From: Delftia tsuruhatensis
GTDB taxonomy: Bacteria; Pseudomonadota; Gammaproteobacteria; Burkholderiales; Burkholderiaceae_C
NCBI RefSeq assembly: GCF_903815225.1
Contig: NZ_LR813084.1
Location: forward strand, 1-64,000
Direction of reading: 5' to 3'
DNA: 64,000 bases
The translations under genes were made by a program, and so were the position numbers. Positions 27,492 to 35,525 of the stretch are shown here, piece by piece (position 1 is the stretch's first letter; each line of letters begins with the position of its first letter). A model generated the notes under the pieces. The model saw only the letters and a program-made list of their open reading frames with translations, made no database searches and was not told the origin of the DNA.

Positions 27492-28655
27492 TCACTCTTG
27501 CCGGCCTCGAGCCTGCCCGCCAAACTCCTCCCACAGCGCCTGCGTATGCTCGCCCAGGGCGGGCACGGCGCCCATGGCGGCTTCGGCATCCGACAGCGTG
27601 GCCGGGGGAAGCAGGGCCTGGATGCCGCCGCCGGGCGTGGCCACCTCGCGCCAGCGTCCGCGGGCCCGCAGCTGCGGATGATCCCAGACCTCGTGCATGC
27701 CGTTGAGCGGCGCGTTGGCGATGCCGCCCGCATCCAGCCGCTGCATGGCCTGCTCGCGGCTCAGCGTGGAGAAGACTTCGGCAATCACCGCATCCAGCTC
27801 GGCGCGATGCGCCACGCGCTGCAGGTTGGTCGCCAGGCGCGCATCCTGCGCCAGCGCGGGCTGGCGCAGCACATGGGTGCAGAAGCTGTCCCATTCCCGG
27901 TCGTTCTGCAGGCCGAAGATGAGGCTCTGGCCATCGCCCGCCACGTACTGCCCGTAGGGAGCGATGGACGGATGGGTCAGGCCGCTGCGCGTCGGCGCCG
28001 TGCCGCCGTAACGGGCAAAGTTCAGCGGGTAGGACATCCACTCGGCCAGCGCTTCGAGCATGGACACCTCCACGCGCAGGCCCCGCCCGGTGCGGGCGCG
28101 CTGCAGCAGCGCGGACAGGACGCCCGAGTAGGCATACATGCCGGCCGCGATGTCGGCGATGGAGATGCCCACGCGCGCGGGCTGGTCCTGCGTGCCGGTG
28201 ACCGAGATCAGGCCGGCCGCCGCCTGGATCAGCAGGTCATAGGCCTTCCTGTCGCTCAGCGGCCCCCCCTCGCCATAGCCCGAAATGTCGCAGACGATGA
28301 GGCGCGGATATTTCTCATGCAGGCTGTCGAAATCCAGGCCCATTCTCTGGGTGGCGCCAGGCGCCAGGTTCTGGATCAGGATATCGGCCTTTTCCAGTAT
28401 CTTCCCGACGATATTCCGCCCTTCTTCGGTCTTGATATCGGCCGCAAGACTTTCCTTTCCCCTGTTGGCCCAGACGAAGAAAGAGGATTCACCATGAACC
28501 TTGTCGTCATATCCTCGCGCAAAATCTCCATCGGGCCATCGCTCCAGCTTGATGACCCGGGCCCCCAGATCGGCCAGCTGCCGGCTGGCAAAAGGCCCTG
28601 CCACGGCATGCTCCATGGCCAATACCATCACACCATCCAGGGGACGTGTCTGCAT
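27492..28655 (-). CDS. CaiB/BaiF (family III) CoA-transferase
   Basis: A 387-residue class III CoA-transferase, predicted to move CoA between carboxylic acids. It shows the family features: RPLDGVMVLAMEHAVAGPFASRQLADLGARVIKLE at the N-terminus, NRGKESLAADIKTEEGR, and the central GISIADIAAGMYA segment. The start at 28655 is preceded by GGATTCAAGAAA; the frame upstream is noncoding. A LysR gene lies 93 bp upstream on the same strand, and beyond it a Bug receptor and MaoC hydratase are transcribed divergently. The four genes look like a small uptake, CoA activation and hydration unit. Confidence 0.92.
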   Translation of the reverse strand: MQTRPLDGVMVLAMEHAVAGPFASRQLADLGARVIKLERWPDGDFARGYDDKVHGESSFFVWANRGKESLAADIKTEEGRNIVGKILEKADILIQNLAPGATQRMGLDFDSLHEKYPRLIVCDISGYGEGGPLSDRKAYDLLIQAAAGLISVTGTQDQPARVGISIADIAAGMYAYSGVLSALLQRARTGRGLRVEVSMLEALAEWMSYPLNFARYGGTAPTRSGLTHPSIAPYGQYVAGDGQSLIFGLQNDREWDSFCTHVLRQPALAQDARLATNLQRVAHRAELDAVIAEVFSTLSREQAMQRLDAGGIANAPLNGMHEVWDHPQLRARGRWREVATPGGGIQALLPPATLSDAEAAMGAVPALGEHTQALWEEFGGQARGRQE

Positions 28656-28748
28656 TTTCTTGAATCCGGCAAATAGCGATTGGCCGCATTCTAGAAGCCG
28701 GCCATGCAGACAGCCAGTCGGCATTTTCTAAGGTGGATTCCAATTTCT

Positions 28749-29669
28749 CTAAGCCGCAGGTTTTTCCAGCATGTTTTCCTGTGGCAGGTGTTGCGTGGCC
28801 ACATAGGCCACGAAATCGCGCGCATAGGCGGGCAGGCTGTCGGGATCGCGCGTGACCACCCTTTGCTCGCGTTGCGCCCAGGATTCATCCAGGCGTATGG
28901 CGGCCAGGCGACCGGCCTCCAGCGCCGGCGCCGCGATGGAGCGCGGCACCAGGGCAATGCCCACGCCTTCCTGCACGCAGCGCAACACGGCCTCGAATGT
29001 GGGTGCGTGCACACGTACACGGGGATGCATGCCCAGCTTGTCCGCCATGCCTTGCAGATACAGGAAATTGCTGGTCTTGCGGCCAATGGAGACCAGATCA
29101 TGGGTCAATGCCGTCTCCAGCGATGCCTGTCCCTGGGCCACCAGGGGATGGCCCACGGGCGCCACCAGCACCAGCTCGTCATGCCCGTAGGTGATGGCGT
29201 GCAGGCCATGCAGATCAATGGGGCCGGCGACCAGGCCCACGTCGGCACGGCCTTCGAGCACGGCGCGCACCGTGTCCTCGCTCAGGTGCTCGTCCAGGTC
29301 CACATTGACATTGGGATAATGCGCCAGATAACGGCTGAGCGCGGGTGTGATCCCCATCAAGGTGCTGCTGTTGGCGAAGACACGGATATGGCCCGCTATG
29401 CCATTGACATGGCGCTGCATTTCTCCTTGCAATCGCTCCACATTGCTGAAAATGGAATCCGCATATTTCTTCACGGTCATTCCAGCGGGCGTGAGTACCA
29501 TGCCTTTCGATGTACGCTCGAAAAGCGATGCCCCCATGGCCTGCTCCAGATTCTTGAGCCGATAGCTGGCCGATGGTGCCGTCAGATGCACCTCGGCCGC
29601 ACCGGCGCTGAGGCTTTTTTCGCGGGCAATGGCCAGGAAAACCCTTAAATCCGTCAATTCAAACCGCAT
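28749..29669 (-). CDS. LysR-family regulator between CoA-transferase and Bug/MaoC genes
   Basis: A 306-residue LysR-type regulator: HTH (LTDLRVFLAIAREKSLSAGAAEVHLTAPSASYRLKNLEQAMG) and an effector-binding domain. The ATG at 29669 (MRFELTD) is better placed 10 nt after GGAGG than the ATG three codons upstream at 29678, which almost touches the ribosome binding site. It is divergent from the Bug-MaoC pair and upstream of the CoA-transferase, so it could control both. The AT-rich interval 29690-29806 should hold the promoters; I see no perfect LysR palindrome there. Confidence 0.9.
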   Translation of the reverse strand: MRFELTDLRVFLAIAREKSLSAGAAEVHLTAPSASYRLKNLEQAMGASLFERTSKGMVLTPAGMTVKKYADSIFSNVERLQGEMQRHVNGIAGHIRVFANSSTLMGITPALSRYLAHYPNVNVDLDEHLSEDTVRAVLEGRADVGLVAGPIDLHGLHAITYGHDELVLVAPVGHPLVAQGQASLETALTHDLVSIGRKTSNFLYLQGMADKLGMHPRVRVHAPTFEAVLRCVQEGVGIALVPRSIAAPALEAGRLAAIRLDESWAQREQRVVTRDPDSLPAYARDFVAYVATQHLPQENMLEKPAA

Positions 29670-29806
29670 GGACGCCATACCTCCAGGGGTATCTCCTGTG
29701 TTTTAGACGATATCTAATCGCCCTATCAAATATTCGACTGGCTGCTTTTTTTATGCATTTCTATAGTCGTCACCCAGAGACAACCGAAAAAGCAACGGAG
29801 AAAAGT

Positions 29807-30781
29807 ATGCACTTCAAGACCGCAAGACGCCAAACCCTGATTGCCGCGGCCTGGCTGCTGGCCGCAGGCACGGTCGGCGCCCAGGACTATCCCGCCCGCC
29901 CCATCAAGCTCGTGATCCCCTATGCGGCAGGCGGCCCCACCGACAGCTTCGGCCGCGCCATGGCCGAGGTCTGGAGCAGGAAACTGGGCTCACCCGTGGT
30001 GATCGAAAACCGCACGGGGGCGGGCACCCTGGTGGGCACCGAGGCCGTGGCCCGGGCCGCGCCCGATGGCTACACCCTGCTGCTGACCACGGTGGCGCAT
30101 GCCGTCAACCCGCACATCCACGACAAGCTCGGCTACCGCACGGTGGAGGACTTCGCGCCCGTGGGCCTGGTCGCCAAGGCGCCGCTGGTGCTGATCGTGG
30201 ACAAGCGACTGCCGGTGCAGAACCTGCCCGAGTTCCTGGCCTATCTGCGCGCGCGGCCCGGCCAGGTCAGCTATGCCTCGGCCGGCGTGGGCAGCGCGCC
30301 GCACCTGGGCGCGGAACTGCTCAACCTGATGGCGACCACCCAGGCCGTGCATGTGCCCTACCGGGGCAGCGCTCCGGCCATCCAGGACCTGATCGGCGGC
30401 CACCTGGCCTTCATGCTGGACAGCGCACCCACCGGGCTGGCCCAGGTCCGGGCCGGCACGGTGCGCCTGCTGGCCACGACCATGGCCCAGCGCCTGCCGC
30501 AGACGCCCGACACACCGGCCATTGCCGAGCAGGTGCCCGGCTACGAGGCCTATACCTGGAACGCCGTGTTCGCGCCCGCCGGCACGCCGCAAAAGCTGAT
30601 CGACCGGCTGCAGGCCGGCCTGCAGTCCACGGTGGACGATGCCGGGCTGCAAAGAAAGGCCTACGACATGGGCCTGGTGCTGGAAAAGCAGCCGCGCCCA
30701 CAGGCGCTGGCCGCGTTCCTGAACCAGGAACTGGACAAATGGGGCAAGGTCGCCAAGGCCGCCCACATGGGCGCGAACTGA
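29807..30781 (+). CDS. Bug-family (TctC-like) periplasmic solute receptor 4
   Basis: A 324-residue receptor: signal peptide (RRQTLIAAAWLLAAGTVGA), then QDYPARPIKLVIPYAAGGPTDSFGRAMAE, the Bug core. The ATG at 29807 has GGAGAAAAGT immediately upstream; the earlier ATG at 29753 would add 18 residues with no signal-peptide logic. The MaoC-like gene follows by 10 bp. The ligand is probably a carboxylic acid that the nearby CoA-transferase activates. Confidence 0.92.
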   Translation: MHFKTARRQTLIAAAWLLAAGTVGAQDYPARPIKLVIPYAAGGPTDSFGRAMAEVWSRKLGSPVVIENRTGAGTLVGTEAVARAAPDGYTLLLTTVAHAVNPHIHDKLGYRTVEDFAPVGLVAKAPLVLIVDKRLPVQNLPEFLAYLRARPGQVSYASAGVGSAPHLGAELLNLMATTQAVHVPYRGSAPAIQDLIGGHLAFMLDSAPTGLAQVRAGTVRLLATTMAQRLPQTPDTPAIAEQVPGYEAYTWNAVFAPAGTPQKLIDRLQAGLQSTVDDAGLQRKAYDMGLVLEKQPRPQALAAFLNQELDKWGKVAKAAHMGAN

Positions 30782-30791
30782 GGAAACCGCC

Positions 30792-31268
30792 ATGCCACTG
30801 CCACGACACCCATCCCTGTGCCCCCAGCGCTACTTCGAGGACTTCACGCCGGGCGAGGTCTTCCCCCTGCCCTCGCGCACCATGACCGACGCGCTGTTCG
30901 CGGCCTTCCAGCTGGCCAGCGGCGACAACCACCCCGTGCACTACGACGTGGAGTACTGCCGCGCGCACGGCATGCCCCACATGCTGGCCCATGGCTACCA
31001 GGTGGCCATCCAGACGGCGGCCGGCGCGGGCCTGTTCCCGCACATGGTGGAGGAATCCCTCAAGGCCTTCCTGGAACAGGGCAGCCGCTTCCTGGCACCC
31101 GTCTACGTGGGTGACACGCTGTACTGCACGCTGACGGTGTCGGAGCTGAAGGCCGGCCACACCACCGGCGTGCTGACGCTGGCCACGCGCGTGCTGAACC
31201 AGCGCGGCGAGCTGGTGTCGGACGGGTTCCAGAAGTACCTGCTGAGGAAGCGGGTGCCAGGGCATTGA
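30792..31268 (+). CDS. MaoC-family (R)-hydratase/dehydratase-like protein
   Basis: A 158-residue hot-dog-fold protein of the MaoC/hydratase family. The hydratase motif appears as FQLASGDNHPVHYDVEYC, which includes the catalytic Asp/His pair (SGDxxPxH), then AHGMPHMLAHGYQVA. It would hydrate an enoyl-CoA or dehydrate a hydroxyacyl-CoA. It is co-transcribed with the Bug receptor and ends just before an intrinsic terminator. Confidence 0.88.
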   Translation: MPLPRHPSLCPQRYFEDFTPGEVFPLPSRTMTDALFAAFQLASGDNHPVHYDVEYCRAHGMPHMLAHGYQVAIQTAAGAGLFPHMVEESLKAFLEQGSRFLAPVYVGDTLYCTLTVSELKAGHTTGVLTLATRVLNQRGELVSDGFQKYLLRKRVPGH

Positions 31269-31363
31269 GCCCGCGCGCCGGGGCAAAACCCGCCACGCCG
31301 GGCAACTACACAGGGGTGCGCACCACGGCAGGCCGTTTCTGGAGAAAAATACCCGCCTGTTCC

Positions 31364-31386
31364 ACGCCCGCCACGGGCGTTTTTTC
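31364..31386 (+). terminator. Intrinsic terminator after the Bug-MaoC pair
   Basis: A 7-bp GC-rich stem (ACGCCCG, CCA loop, CGGGCGT) is followed by a run of T residues. It lies about 95 bp after the MaoC stop and 20 bp before the YkgJ-type start, so it ends the Bug-MaoC transcript and isolates the next gene. Confidence 0.8.
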
Positions 31387-31404
31387 GTTGCCCTGCCCTA
31401 CCCC

Positions 31405-31803
31405 ATGAAATCCCCCATCAGCATCGTCGATGTCGACCGCCTCGACACCTGGAGCAAGTACAAGCCCGGCCTGTGCGACAGCTGTGCGGCCAACTGCTGC
31501 ACCATGCCGCTGGAGGTGCAGCTGCCCGACCTGGTGCGGCTGGGGCTGGTGGACCCGTTCGAGGTGGACAACGTGGAGCCCAGGCTCATCGCCAGACGGC
31601 TGATGAAGATGCGCCTGATCGACCACTACAACCCCAAGCACAACCTCTTCACGATGGCGCGGCGTGCCAGCGGGGACTGCAACTTCCTCGATGCGAAAAC
31701 GCGGCGCTGCACCGTCTACGAGCAGCGGCCCGAGACCTGCCGCCTGCATCCGAAGAAGGGGCCCAAGCCGGGTTTCTGCGCCTTCGGCCACAAGGCGCGT
31801 TGA
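31405..31803 (+). CDS. YkgJ-family cysteine-cluster protein
   Basis: A 132-residue protein with the cysteine pattern of the YkgJ/UPF0153 family, proposed to bind zinc or an iron-sulfur cluster: CDSCAANCC near residues 24-32, then C (SGDCNFL), C (RRCTVYEQRPETC) and a C-terminal CAFGH. The physiological role is unknown. It stands alone between a terminator upstream and the convergent sensor kinase gene downstream (14 bp apart). Confidence 0.85.
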   Translation: MKSPISIVDVDRLDTWSKYKPGLCDSCAANCCTMPLEVQLPDLVRLGLVDPFEVDNVEPRLIARRLMKMRLIDHYNPKHNLFTMARRASGDCNFLDAKTRRCTVYEQRPETCRLHPKKGPKPGFCAFGHKAR

Positions 31804-31817
31804 GGCCTCGCCCGGCC

Positions 31818-33218
31818 TCAGGCCACCGGCAGGCTGGGCAACCAGATCCTGGCCTGCAGGCCAGGATTGACGTTCTCGAAACTGAGCCGTCCGCCATGCA
31901 GCTGCACGATGGCCTGCACGCTGGCCAGGCCCAGGCCATAGCCTTCGCGGTCCGATTCGGCACGGTAAAAGCGCGTGCCCATCTTCTCGCGCGTGGCAGC
32001 GTCCACGCCCGGCCCCTGGTCCTGGACGATGATTTCCACGCCCCAGGCGCCGCCATCGACGCCCAGCTCATGCGCCACGCCCGCGCGCAACAGCATGTCG
32101 GCACCATGCGCGCTGTCGGGTGCCGAGCCGTACTTGATGGCGTTGTCCACGAGGTTGGCCACGGCACTGGCCAGCAGGTCGCCATCGCCCAGCGCCATGG
32201 GTGTTCCCTGGACATCGAGGCGCAGCACGCCGCCGGCGTCCTCGACCAGCGGTTCATAGAACTCCACCACATCGACCAGCAGCGCATGCAGGTCCACGGG
32301 CGCGAAGTTCTTGCGGCTGGCGCCGCTTTCCACTTCGGCGATCTGCAGCAGCTTGTCGAAGACCACGCCCAGTTCGGCCACTTCCTGGGCCACCAGGGCC
32401 AGGATCTCGTTCTTTTCCTCGGGCGTGGCCTGCCGGGCATTGCGCAGGCGCAGCAGGATGCGCGTCAGCGGTGTGCGCAGATTGTGGGCGATGGTGTTGG
32501 AGACGTGGCGTATGCCGTCCATCAACAGTTCCAGCCGGTCCAGCATGGTGTTGATGTCGCGGTTGAGCAGGGTGAATTCGTCGTCGCGGCCCGTGACCGG
32601 GATGCGCTGGCGCAGGTCGCCCGTGGCCACGCGCGCCATGGTGCTGCGGATGTCGGCGGCGCGTTCCTCCACCACGCGGCGAAAGGCCCCCGCGCCCAGC
32701 ACGGCCATGCCCAGGGCCACCAGGCCCGCCAGCAGGCTGGCGCGGCCAAACAGGTCCTCCACGTCACGCTGCACCTGCATGTCGCTGCCCACGGCCAGCA
32801 GCCGGCCGTCGGACAGGGCGGCCACGGCCACGCGGCCCGTGACGATGCGACCATTGCGCCGCACCTTGAGGTCGCGTACACCCATTTCAGAGAGCCGACG
32901 CGCGGGCACGGGGTCGGCGTTGCCGATGATGGGCGTACCCTGCTCATCCATGAGTATCAGGATTTCGGTATCGGTGTTGACGCCGTCCAGCAGCGTCTGC
33001 TGGATCTCGGCCTCCAGCGCGGGCTCGCCATACTTGTCGCGGTGCTCGACCAGGCGGCGCAGGTGGTTCTCGGCCTGGCGGTCCATGCGCATGCGCAGCA
33101 CGCCCACGGTCTGCACATAGAACACCGACAGCACGATGGACATGGTCAGCACCAGCAGCACCCCGTAGGTCAGCGCCAGCCGGAAGGCCGTGGAGCTCCA
33201 GGGCTTGGACAGCGACAT
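31818..33218 (-). CDS. Sensor histidine kinase of the efflux-linked two-component system
   Basis: A 466-residue membrane kinase: TM1 about 13-37, a roughly 120-residue periplasmic sensor, TM2 about 162-179, HAMP 180-232, dimerisation/phosphoacceptor domain with His245, and an HATPase domain (N box NLVDNAIKYG, DQGPGVD, GLGLASV). The H box reads AHNLRTPL, with Asn in place of the commoner Glu after His, a change that can alter phosphatase or autokinase behaviour. The start overlaps the response regulator stop. Downstream of a heavy-metal RND operon, it is probably the metal sensor (CzcS/CusS-like role). Confidence 0.92.
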   Translation of the reverse strand: MSLSKPWSSTAFRLALTYGVLLVLTMSIVLSVFYVQTVGVLRMRMDRQAENHLRRLVEHRDKYGEPALEAEIQQTLLDGVNTDTEILILMDEQGTPIIGNADPVPARRLSEMGVRDLKVRRNGRIVTGRVAVAALSDGRLLAVGSDMQVQRDVEDLFGRASLLAGLVALGMAVLGAGAFRRVVEERAADIRSTMARVATGDLRQRIPVTGRDDEFTLLNRDINTMLDRLELLMDGIRHVSNTIAHNLRTPLTRILLRLRNARQATPEEKNEILALVAQEVAELGVVFDKLLQIAEVESGASRKNFAPVDLHALLVDVVEFYEPLVEDAGGVLRLDVQGTPMALGDGDLLASAVANLVDNAIKYGSAPDSAHGADMLLRAGVAHELGVDGGAWGVEIIVQDQGPGVDAATREKMGTRFYRAESDREGYGLGLASVQAIVQLHGGRLSFENVNPGLQARIWLPSLPVA

Positions 33219-33922
33219 CAGGGCACCTGGGGCAGGTCCTGGGGCCGGTCCGAGAGGCTGTAGCCCACGCCGCGCACGGTGTGGATCAGCGCGGGCTCGA
33301 AACCCTTGTCCACCTTGCCGCGCAGGCGGCTGATATGCACGTCAATGACATTGGTCTGCGGGTCGAACCGGTAGTCCCAGACGGATTCGAGCAGCATGGT
33401 GCGCGTGACGATCTGGTGCGCGTGCTGCATCAGAAAGGCCAGCAGGCGGAACTCGCGCGGCTGCAGCGCCAGCGGCTGGCCCGCGCGCTCGGCGCTGCGC
33501 GTGAGCAGGTTCAGGCGCAGGTCGGCCAGGCGCATCTCGCGCGCGGGCGCGGGGATCTGGGCTCGGCGCACCAGGGCCTCCAGGCGTGCCGACAACTCGG
33601 AAAACGCGAAGGGCTTTGTCAGGTAGTCGTCGCAGCCGGCCTTCAGGCCGCGCACGCGCTCGTCGGTGGCCGACAGGGCGCTGAGCACCAGCACCGGCGT
33701 CTGCTTGCCCATGGAGCGCAGGGCCTGCAGGATCTGCAGGCCGTCGAAGCCGTTGGCCAGCATGCGGTCCAGGATGATGACATCCCAGCTCTCACCCACG
33801 GCCAGGGCGATGCCCTGCACGCCGTCGCTGCATACCACCACCTGGGCGCCCTGCTGGCGCAGGCCTTCGGCGATGTAGCGCGCGTTGAGCGCGTCGTCTT
33901 CGATGATGAGGTAGCGGTACAT
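33218..33922 (-). CDS. OmpR/PhoB-family response regulator
   Basis: A 234-residue regulator: receiver domain with acidic pocket Glu8-Asp9-Asp10, phosphoacceptor Asp52, Ser81 and Lys104, and a C-terminal winged helix (LQPREFRLLAFLMQHA, VWDYRFDPQTNVIDVHISRLRGKVD). I start it at MYRYLIIEDD (33922); the open frame extends 43 residues further upstream through a tandem repeat (PGVST units), which looks noncoding. It is coupled to the kinase by an ATGA overlap and follows the efflux operon on the same strand, so it probably activates that operon. Confidence 0.93.
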   Translation of the reverse strand: MYRYLIIEDDALNARYIAEGLRQQGAQVVVCSDGVQGIALAVGESWDVIILDRMLANGFDGLQILQALRSMGKQTPVLVLSALSATDERVRGLKAGCDDYLTKPFAFSELSARLEALVRRAQIPAPAREMRLADLRLNLLTRSAERAGQPLALQPREFRLLAFLMQHAHQIVTRTMLLESVWDYRFDPQTNVIDVHISRLRGKVDKGFEPALIHTVRGVGYSLSDRPQDLPQVP

Positions 33923-33970
33923 GCGGGCGACAGGGCCTGTCTCAAAGCTGAGGCAGACACTATACGGGGC

Positions 33971-34030
33971 ACCGGGCGCCGATGCGCCGGGCGTCGATAC
34001 GCCGGGCGTCGATACGCCGGGCGCCGCAGG
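33971..34030. repeat. Four tandem 15-bp units (minisatellite)
   Basis: Four adjacent 15-mers of the form GCCGGGCGTCGATAC: units 2 and 3 (33986-34015) are identical, units 1 and 4 diverge at a few bases. The array lies between the outer-membrane factor and response regulator genes, about 50 bp upstream of the regulator start, so copy-number change could alter the leader or spacing of the regulator gene. Confidence 0.85.
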
Positions 34031-34121
34031 GGAGGAAGGGGATGCCGGCATGTGTACCGCCTTTTTCAGCTATCTACCGCACTGTGCAGCCCCTTCGGGG
34101 GGTGCCGCCGACCTGAAATGC

Positions 34122-35525
34122 TCAGGGGGCCGCCCACATCGGCAGATCGCCACTGGCCACGCGCACCTGCCACTCGGCCCGCAGCATTTCCTTGACCAGG
34201 TCCAGGTGCTCCAGGCGGTGCTCGTTGATCGAGCCCAGCGAGTCGATCAGCTCCAGGATGGAGCCCTGGCCGAGCTTGTAGGCATCCTGGGCCATCTGTT
34301 TCAACGGCTCGATCTGGGCCAGGCCCTGCTTTTCATAGGCGCGCACGGCATCGCGGCGCAACTTCAATTGCCTGACGGCGCGCTGCAGCTCGGTGCGCGC
34401 CTCGATCAGGGCGGCGTCATAGCGCAGTTCGGCCTGTTCCGCCTCCACCTGGGCGCGTGCAATCGGTCCTTCGCGGCGGTCGAACAGCGGCAGCTCCACC
34501 GACACGCCGATCTGGTTGTAGTTGCCGTCCAGCCGGTTGCGCACGCGCGCCACGCTCACGCTGGGCGTGGGCAGGGCCTCACGGCGCTCCAGCTCGATCT
34601 TGTGGCGCGCCTGGTCCAGTTCGGCCTGGGCTGCGACCAGGGCCGGCAGTCGCAGGCGTGCCGCCTCCCACAGTTGCGGCTCGTTCATCAACTGCCCCAC
34701 GGGCACCGCCTGCAGGCTGCCCGTGGCGCGCGGCGCCCAGTCAGGCAGCGCGGCCAGAGCGGCGGCGTGCGATGCGGCATCCTGCAAGTCCGATCGGGCC
34801 TGGCTGACCTGCATGGCCATCTGGGCCTGCTGCAGGTTCAGGCGCGCACCGTCATAGCGGCTGCGCGCGCCCGCCTCGATCTGCCCGCGCACGATGCCTC
34901 CGGCTCCGTTGAGCGACTCCTGGGCCTCTTCCCAGACCTTCAGGCGCTGCTGCGCCATCAGCAGGTCGATGAAGGCGGTGGCCGCATCGCTGAGGGTCGT
35001 GGCCACGGCCACCTCGACATTGGCACGCGCCGCCGTCTCGCCCTTGCGCGCGTTTTCCATGCGCAGGCGCCGCTGGCCGAAGATGGGCAGGGGTTGCTCG
35101 ATGCCCCACTGCTTCTCGCCCGGCTTGCTGCCGTACGACGCCGTGGGATTGGGGAACGCCGCCGCCGTGCGGCTGTCCGCCTGCGCAACGCCGATCTGCA
35201 GCCGCTGCGCCGCCAGCTGCGGCTGGTTGCGCACCACCATCTGCAGATACTCCTGCATGCCCACCGGCTGCTGCGGCGCCGCCGCAGGCGCCACCTCGGA
35301 AGCCGGCGCGGGCGCGGCCGTCACCGCCGTCATGGCGGGCACTGCCTGTTGCGCCACTGCAGAACCAGTGGCGCAACACAGAACGGCCGCAGCCACCAGG
35401 GCATTGCGCACAAAACCGACGCGGCCAAACTCAGAGACGCCGAGCAAGAGCCGCCTCGCGGCGAAGGCGTCGTCCCCCTTGGGGGAAGCGGCGCAGCCGC
35501 TCAGGGGGTAGTCATTCCTTTTCAT
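34122..35525 (-). CDS. Outer-membrane efflux factor (CzcC/TolC family)
   Basis: A 467-residue (as annotated) TolC-family protein forming the outer-membrane channel of the RND efflux system. It has the long coiled-coil repeats typical of the family (QMVVRNQPQLAAQRLQIGVAQADSRTAAAFPNP, and QAEVEAEQAELRYDAAL-like helices) after a signal segment (ALVAAAVLCCATGSAVAQ). ATG 35525 overlaps the end of the pump gene by 14 bp. The first about 38 residues run through a palindromic repeat and lack signal-peptide character; a GTG at 35411 would give a short, normal signal peptide. The true start is uncertain. Confidence 0.88.
   Translation of the reverse strand: MKRNDYPLSGCAASPKGDDAFAARRLLLGVSEFGRVGFVRNALVAAAVLCCATGSAVAQQAVPAMTAVTAAPAPASEVAPAAAPQQPVGMQEYLQMVVRNQPQLAAQRLQIGVAQADSRTAAAFPNPTASYGSKPGEKQWGIEQPLPIFGQRRLRMENARKGETAARANVEVAVATTLSDAATAFIDLLMAQQRLKVWEEAQESLNGAGGIVRGQIEAGARSRYDGARLNLQQAQMAMQVSQARSDLQDAASHAAALAALPDWAPRATGSLQAVPVGQLMNEPQLWEAARLRLPALVAAQAELDQARHKIELERREALPTPSVSVARVRNRLDGNYNQIGVSVELPLFDRREGPIARAQVEAEQAELRYDAALIEARTELQRAVRQLKLRRDAVRAYEKQGLAQIEPLKQMAQDAYKLGQGSILELIDSLGSINEHRLEHLDLVKEMLRAEWQVRVASGDLPMWAAP
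35474..35508. repeat. Palindromic repeat element embedded in the start of the efflux-factor gene
   Basis: CCCCCTTGGGGG followed by AA and GCGGCGCAGCCGC, then TCAGGGGG, forms nested palindromes. I recognise this pattern as a dispersed intergenic repeat in Comamonadaceae. It sits between the pump stop and the first convincing signal-peptide residues of the outer-membrane factor. A looser relative (AGCCCCTTCGGGGGG ... CTCAGGGGGC) lies at about 34087-34133 at the other end of the gene. Confidence 0.6.

Noticed and set aside
31473..33263. 596-residue plus-strand open frame over the YkgJ and kinase genes
   Set aside because: Runs out of frame over one real gene and antisense over another; His/Gln/Ala-rich composition typical of a shadow frame.
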